This document shows, piece by piece, positions 5,039 to 8,564 of a DNA stretch of 8,564 nucleotides. The first letter of the stretch is position 1, and every line of letters starts with the position of its first letter. Source of the stretch: JAISDD01 sp031553935 (GTDB lineage Bacteria > Bacillota > Syntrophomonadia > Syntrophomonadales > Syntrophomonadaceae); NCBI GenBank assembly GCA_031553935.1, contig JAVBKS010000058.1, positions 1 to 8,564 on the forward strand, read 5' to 3'. The notes below the pieces were generated by a model, which did no database searches, was not told the origin of the DNA, and worked only from the letters and a program-made list of their open reading frames with translations. Made by a program: the position numbers and the translations under genes.

Positions 5039-5107
5039 ATGCACATCCCCTGACGAAAATGCACACCCCCCTCCGAAATCGGTGAAAGATTGGCCAGGGG
5101 TGTGCAT
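5039..5107. repeat. IS-end-like repeat cluster
   Basis: ATGCACATCCCC (5039-5050) and ATGCACACCCCC (5059-5070) are direct near-copies 20 bp apart. GGGGTGTGCAT (5097-5107) is the exact inverse of 5059-5069. Multiple terminal repeats of this kind are typical of IS21-family ends. No complete transposase accompanies them, so this is a solo end or relic. Confidence 0.4.
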
Positions 5108-5123
5108 TTGTATCATTAATCTC

Positions 5124-5587
5124 TCACGGATGAACCCTGGACTTAATGCGAAAATCATTGCCCACATTACGGTAGCCTTTTTCATTAAGAACAAAATTTT
5201 TAAGCTCTTTATGGGCTCCTCTCACTGTCTGGGAATAGACATATCCAGTATTCCTATAATAGCGAGAACTAACCTTTGGGTTTAAATAAGCCTGCAATTT
5301 CTGACTTAAAGGAAAATAATAATCCGGCTAGCCTAGGCACACTGGATATTTCTAATAACTTGTCTTCGTTTTTTGCTGCTAAAGTCGCGGCTAGTTTGCC
5401 ATTTTCTCCATGTTATATACCGGAATCAAATATGATAAAATATTAACAGCTGCAGCTTTATAATTACAGCAAGTTCTATTCTGTCAATAATAGCTTTGCT
5501 ATGGTGTATATTGTGATACAGTTCTATTGACTTTGCCCCTAGAAACGCACCTATAATAGAGTTATAAAAACTGCGAAAATGGAAACA
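5124..5587 (-). pseudogene. Frameshifted pseudogene of an unidentified protein
   Basis: On the minus strand a protein of about 150 residues can be read only by changing frame three times. Block 1 contains NSIIGAFLGAKSIELYHN and IIDRIELAVIIK (to about 5458). Block 2 is AAAVNILSYLIPVYNME (to about 5404). Block 3 contains GKLAATLAAKNEDKLLEIS and LLFSFKSEIAGLFKPK (to about 5275). Block 4 contains SSRYYRNTGYVYSQTVRG and RNVGNDFRIKSRVHP, ending at TGA (5124-5126). Each switch happens where the previous frame is about to stop, and the joined text is smooth, so decay or sequencing indels explain it better than chance. No family is recognised. The 5' end is lost where an IS3-type fragment begins on the other strand (about 5645). 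Confidence 0.55.
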
Positions 5588-5644
5588 ACTAATTCTAAGC
5601 GTGGTACAGGAAAAATTTTTAATCTTTGGCGGAGTAGAGTCAAT

Positions 5645-5777
5645 ATTAGTATAGAGCAGATCAGTATAAGCTGCGGAAGTGGAAACGTTGTGCAGCCAAG
5701 GCAAGACCGTCTGTGAGGCGGTGCGCTAAAGCGGGGTCACTGCGCAGACGTATTGTTGCTGGCGAAAACGGAGTTGA
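5645..5777 (+). pseudogene. IS3-family OrfA transposase fragment
   Basis: From 5673 the plus strand reads AEVETLCSQGKTVCEAVR, stop (TAA, 5727-5729), then SGVTAQTYCCWRK, ending at TGA (5775-5777). This matches the helix-turn-helix of IS3-group OrfA proteins, whose usual pattern is QGKTV-EA-R--GVT-QTYYRWRKEYGG. Just upstream, in another frame, ISIEQI (about 5645-5662) fits the usual N-terminus. The leucine-zipper part, OrfB and the inverted ends are absent. It marks an insertion that probably truncated the neighbouring minus-strand pseudogene. Confidence 0.65.
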
Positions 5778-5854
5778 TTATTGCGACCCTGGCAGCCTGT
5801 TTACCGTCACTATGCTGGGGGGATGGCCATGGGCATAGGTGTGGCCACGGCTTT

Positions 5855-5881
5855 TATCCAGACAGAGATTGTGTCTGGATA
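5855..5881. promoter_or_regulatory. Perfect 10-bp dyad upstream of the MerR-type gene
   Basis: TATCCAGACA (5855-5864) and TGTCTGGATA (5872-5881) are exact reverse complements around a 7-nt spacer, 78 bp before the MerR-type start codon. Dyads of this size are the usual operator form for MerR-family dimers, so autoregulation is possible. TTTTCC follows, so a weak terminator is the alternative. The rest of 5778-5959 contains only a short open stretch (MAMGIGVATAFIQTE, from about 5829) of no clear identity. Confidence 0.45.
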
Positions 5882-5959
5882 TTTTCCTATATTATCTTGG
5901 TAATTTTTAACTCAAGGTTATCTCGAGGAAATTCTAAGCCATTATTGGGAGAAGGACTC

Positions 5960-7192
5960 ATGAAAATAGGTGAATTTGCTAAACGGTTCAATACAAAAAT
6001 AACCACTATCAGATATTATATCAACAATGGACTCCTTGTGCCAAAGGTGCAAAATGGTAAATATGTATTCAGCTCTGCAGATATAAAAGATATGGAATAC
6101 CTTTTACGTTTGAAAACATTCCGATTTACCATACCAGAAATGCAATCACTGATTTTCATGGAAAAAACATCCCGACTTAATGATAACGCCGTAATTAATG
6201 TCTATGCCAACACCCTGAATCAAAAGCTTGATGCCTTGAAAAAAGAAAGAGGGGTACTTGATCAAATCATAACTAATCTGCAAGACGATATAGAATCACT
6301 TTCGAAGCCCATTACTGAAGAAAGAGGCATAAAAGGGATACCAATTACAGCAATTCCCTACCTTTATTGTCCTGAATGTAATGTCCCACTGAATATTGAT
6401 TCTGCAAGTCTTTCCAATGGATATATAAATGCCGGAAATCTATGTTGCGACTGTGGTTACTCCTCAACTATTGAAAACAATCTAATTATTTGCAGTGGTA
6501 GTGAGGAATCTCCCATCAAGGTATTTGAAAATGTAGAATCCATCATATCGTACAAAGATGATCTTAGCGCGACATACAGACAACTCATTAATAAGGCGTA
6601 CAGTTTTATTGATGAGAAGATAAATAAACAGAGGGAAGGCCTAACTCTTTTATTAGGACCATTTACTTATAATTTTCTTTTGAAAAGAATCGAAAATTTG
6701 GGCAAAAACAACATTTACATAGTCGTTGATCCATCCAAAAAAAAGTTGCAAAAAATGAGCCAATACTTGGCAAAAGATTATGATGTTATGTTTATTAATG
6801 CTCATATGTGCAACTTGCCTCTGAAAAAAGGTTCCATTGATTATTATATTGATGATTATTCGTTAACTAATAATCTATTTGTATATAATAATTATGGGGT
6901 TAGCGATCTGTCGGATCTAGTAAAAATAAATGGTAAAATTATAGGTATTTTTTCAAAATATAATCATGCGCAAAAAGGATTACAGGGATTTAGAGATTCT
7001 TATCCTAAATTTCAACCCTCCAAATTGTCTTTTATCGAATTGAAGAAGGCGCTTAATGACAATGGTTTTCGGCTCATGGATGAAGAAAGCATGGGGTTTA
7101 CCACTGCCAACTCCATACACTACAAATATGATTATTATGGTGAAAAAGTAGAAATATGTGGTTATATGGCGAACAAGCAAAAAAGTGAATAG
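5960..7192 (+). CDS. MerR-family regulator fused to zinc ribbon and degenerate methyltransferase-like domain
   Basis: 410 residues from the ATG at 5960, chosen because GGGAGAAGG lies just upstream and the protein then begins MKIGEFAKRFNTKITTIRYY, the exact start of a MerR winged helix. An in-frame ATG at 5753 would add 69 residues read from IS3 debris. Residues 1-70 are the DNA-binding domain and about 84-115 a dimerising coiled coil. At 137-165 CPEC and CCDCGY form a zinc ribbon. Residues about 225-400 resemble a class I methyltransferase: a strand and loop LTLLLGPFTYNF in the place of motif I, IYIVVDPS with the acidic end of strand 2, and NLPLKKGSIDYYIDDYS like the motif after strand 4. Motif I lacks the usual GxGxG, so catalysis is doubtful and the domain may instead sense a ligand. 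The order zinc ribbon then methyltransferase recalls RlmA-type rRNA methyltransferases. The gene converges on the flavoenzyme gene to its right. Confidence 0.75.
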   Translation: MKIGEFAKRFNTKITTIRYYINNGLLVPKVQNGKYVFSSADIKDMEYLLRLKTFRFTIPEMQSLIFMEKTSRLNDNAVINVYANTLNQKLDALKKERGVLDQIITNLQDDIESLSKPITEERGIKGIPITAIPYLYCPECNVPLNIDSASLSNGYINAGNLCCDCGYSSTIENNLIICSGSEESPIKVFENVESIISYKDDLSATYRQLINKAYSFIDEKINKQREGLTLLLGPFTYNFLLKRIENLGKNNIYIVVDPSKKKLQKMSQYLAKDYDVMFINAHMCNLPLKKGSIDYYIDDYSLTNNLFVYNNYGVSDLSDLVKINGKIIGIFSKYNHAQKGLQGFRDSYPKFQPSKLSFIELKKALNDNGFRLMDEESMGFTTANSIHYKYDYYGEKVEICGYMANKQKSE

Positions 7193-7473
7193 ACTGCGTG
7201 CTAGCTGCCTTATGCACTTTGACCCGAAATAATAAAAACCACTCCGCATACTATTTTTTATTCTCAGCCATGCTCACATATGTAAATATGATATAGATAT
7301 TCTCACTACGGTGGCCTGCACTAGCCCTGTAAGGGCGGTTACTGGTAGAGTCTATCCATTATTTGACGAGCACCTACCTCTGTTAGCTTTTTGCGGCTGT
7401 TCAGACCCGCCATTATCCTAACACTTGGAGGTTCTTATTTCTATTTATAGCCGAAGTTTTCTTTATGAAAGAA
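7193..7473. other. Intergenic stretch without a gene, possible structured DNA
   Basis: No open frame of substance on either strand. An AT-only hairpin (AATAAAAA/TTTTTTATT, about 7232-7262) may end the MerR-type transcript. A compact hairpin, GCCCT/AGGGC, lies near 7325-7337. The GC-richer part at 7305-7430 looks unlike ordinary spacer and could be the non-coding end of a mobile element, but no transposase or terminal repeat is visible. Confidence 0.3.
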
Positions 7474-7501
7474 AACCACCGTCTCAGCTGAGACGGTGGT
7501 T
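7474..7501 (-). terminator. Palindromic terminator of the flavoenzyme gene
   Basis: AACCACCGTCTCAG (7474-7487) is followed directly by its exact reverse complement (7488-7501), a 28-bp palindrome. On the minus strand it lies 43 nt after the stop codon and is followed by TTCTTTC, so it should end transcription of the gene at 7544. On the plus strand the following ATAACTTTT could also support weak termination. Confidence 0.8.
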
Positions 7502-7543
7502 ATAACTTTTAGCCAGATGGCTGATTAGTTATGGTTTGACATA

Positions 7544-8564
7544 CTAATATTTTTCAAGGGCAGTCCAAGCTCCAGATTCAACTGCATCATAAATCAGGCC
7601 AACTTTCCGACAGTCGCCCACACGATAGACCTTCGGGCAAATGTTCTTCAGTTCTTCAAAAACACCATTTTCTGGAACAAAACCGACAGCCAATACAACC
7701 GCATCTGCATCAATGTGCTGGATATTCTTGTCTGCGTCAATATATGAAAGCCCTTTTTCATCAAAGCTGCAAACTTTTGCCGAAGTCTTGATCTGAATAT
7801 CTGTTTTGGCAAGCATTTCATTTATGGTTAGTTTGTTGATGCTTATGATTTCTTCATAGGCTTCGTCACGCATTTCAATTACTTGAATGCCCCTCATTCC
7901 TTGTTCATGCATATGCAATGCTGTCTCAATACCAACTAATCCCGAACCGACTATTGCGACTTTCTTGCCATTGGCTATTGGCGCCTTACCGGTGAGAACA
8001 TCAGATGCAGTAACAACATTAGCACCATCTACGCCACTTACATTTGGTTTAAGATGAGATGAACCAGTTGCGACAAATATTACATCAGGCGCCATCTTTT
8101 TAATCTTATCAGCAGAAGCTGACTCACCAAGCTTAACCTCTACTCCAAGGTTTTTCAAAGTGTGTTTATACCAGTCAAGTAATTCTTCGATGTCCTTTTT
8201 GAACGATGGTATGCACGCAATAGCCGCGTTTCCGCCAATATGGTCCGATTTCTCAAAAAGTGTTACATCGTGGCCCAGTTCTTTTGATACGCGCGCAGCT
8301 TCCAAACCGGCAGGGCCGCCACCGACTACGACAACCTTTTTCTTCTCTTGAGAGCGCATAAACATAAGTGACTCTGCCAGCGCTTCTCTTCCGACAAAAG
8401 GATTAGTGCTACAGCGCATTTGTCCTCCCTTAAAAAATCTACCGAGACAGCCTTCATTACACCGGATACAAGGGCGGACATCTTCATATTTATTGTTCAT
8501 CATCTTGTTCGGAGCATCAGGATCGGCAATAAGTGCTCTTCCCATCCAAATCATGTCTAAATTG
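7544..8564 (-). CDS. NADH:flavin oxidoreductase, old yellow enzyme / 2,4-dienoyl-CoA reductase type (C-terminal part)
   Basis: About 340 residues, entering from the right edge in an open frame and ending at TAG (7544-7546). The first visible residues, IWMGRALIADPDAPNK, are the end of the FMN-binding TIM barrel. Next is the [4Fe-4S] cluster motif: RPCIRCNEGC, then RCSTNP, with four cysteines spaced C-x2-C-x3-C-x11-C. The FAD-binding Rossmann motif follows (VVVVGGGPAGLEAARVSKEL), with the acidic FEKSDHIGG after it. An inserted NAD(P)H-binding Rossmann motif is KKVAIVGSGLVGIETALHM. The C-terminal FAD segment is YRVGDCRKVGLIYDAVESG. Complete members have about 640-680 residues and move electrons from NAD(P)H through FAD and the cluster to FMN to reduce an activated C=C bond or a related substrate. 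Subtypes (dienoyl-CoA reductase, enoate reductase, bile-acid BaiCD-like, amine dehydrogenase-like) cannot be separated without the barrel. Confidence 0.9.
   Translation of the reverse strand, partial: NLDMIWMGRALIADPDAPNKMMNNKYEDVRPCIRCNEGCLGRFFKGGQMRCSTNPFVGREALAESLMFMRSQEKKKVVVVGGGPAGLEAARVSKELGHDVTLFEKSDHIGGNAAIACIPSFKKDIEELLDWYKHTLKNLGVEVKLGESASADKIKKMAPDVIFVATGSSHLKPNVSGVDGANVVTASDVLTGKAPIANGKKVAIVGSGLVGIETALHMHEQGMRGIQVIEMRDEAYEEIISINKLTINEMLAKTDIQIKTSAKVCSFDEKGLSYIDADKNIQHIDADAVVLAVGFVPENGVFEELKNICPKVYRVGDCRKVGLIYDAVESGAWTALEKY

Noticed and set aside
5082..5285. 67-codon plus-strand open frame
   Set aside because: It is antisense to the last blocks of the minus-strand pseudogene, whose translation is much more protein-like.
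5269..5290. Programmed frameshift at TTTAAAC in the minus-strand pseudogene
   Set aside because: The shift needed to join the blocks is in the +1 direction, whereas this heptamer supports -1 slippage. Further shifts upstream also point to decay.
5588..5704. 5' extension of the minus-strand pseudogene up to an ATG at 5704
   Set aside because: This stretch is largely antisense to the IS3 OrfA fragment, so it is not original coding sequence of that gene.
5753..5959. N-terminal extension of the MerR-type protein starting at ATG 5753
   Set aside because: It lacks a ribosome-binding site, partly overlaps the IS3 OrfA fragment, and the MerR domain begins exactly at the internal ATG 5960, which has a strong ribosome-binding site.

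Overview
The window looks like part of an AT-rich genome from an anaerobic, endospore-forming Firmicute (Clostridia or Negativicutes type). Three things point that way. Two perfect Spo0A-type boxes (TGTCGAA) lie one helical turn apart upstream of a lipoprotein gene. The right edge carries an anaerobe-type [4Fe-4S]/FMN/FAD old-yellow-enzyme reductase. Ribosome-binding sites are strong and purine-rich, with occasional GTG starts. The genus cannot be fixed from the sequence alone.

Left part (1-3450): a decaying integrative element. The window opens on the last bases of a tmRNA- or tRNA-Ala-like gene (ending GCCTCCACCA), followed by a terminator. The same 17 bp recur at 3434-3450, so 5-21 and 3434-3450 look like the two attachment sites. 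Everything recognisable as coding between them lies on the minus strand: a broken tyrosine integrase next to the left site, an intact NYN-domain (PIN-like) nuclease gene that overlaps the integrase start by 17 bp, a two-domain lipoprotein, a short frameshifted remnant and an 86-residue unknown protein. The NYN gene has a good sigma-A promoter and a 119-nt leader holding a hairpin that recurs, diverged, just downstream of the lipoprotein gene.

Middle (3451-4898): just inside the second attachment site is another pair of perfect 11-bp tandem repeats, placed like the pair beside the integrase at the left end. This suggests a second, tandemly integrated element that has lost its integrase. Next come possible IS21-like end repeats, then two intact plus-strand genes: a DUF3841 protein and a small FMN-binding split-barrel (PPOX-family) protein with an extended -10 promoter.

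Graveyard (4899-5960): IS-end-like repeats, a minus-strand pseudogene readable only across three frames, and an IS3-family OrfA fragment that abuts the pseudogene's 5' side. A perfect 10-bp dyad then leads into the next gene.

Right part (5960-8564): a MerR-family protein with a long C-terminal extension (zinc ribbon plus degenerate methyltransferase fold) runs rightward. It converges on the C-terminal part of an FMN/Fe-S/FAD oxidoreductase that enters from the right edge and ends at a strong palindromic terminator. The 351 bp between them hold that terminator and unexplained, possibly structured, DNA.
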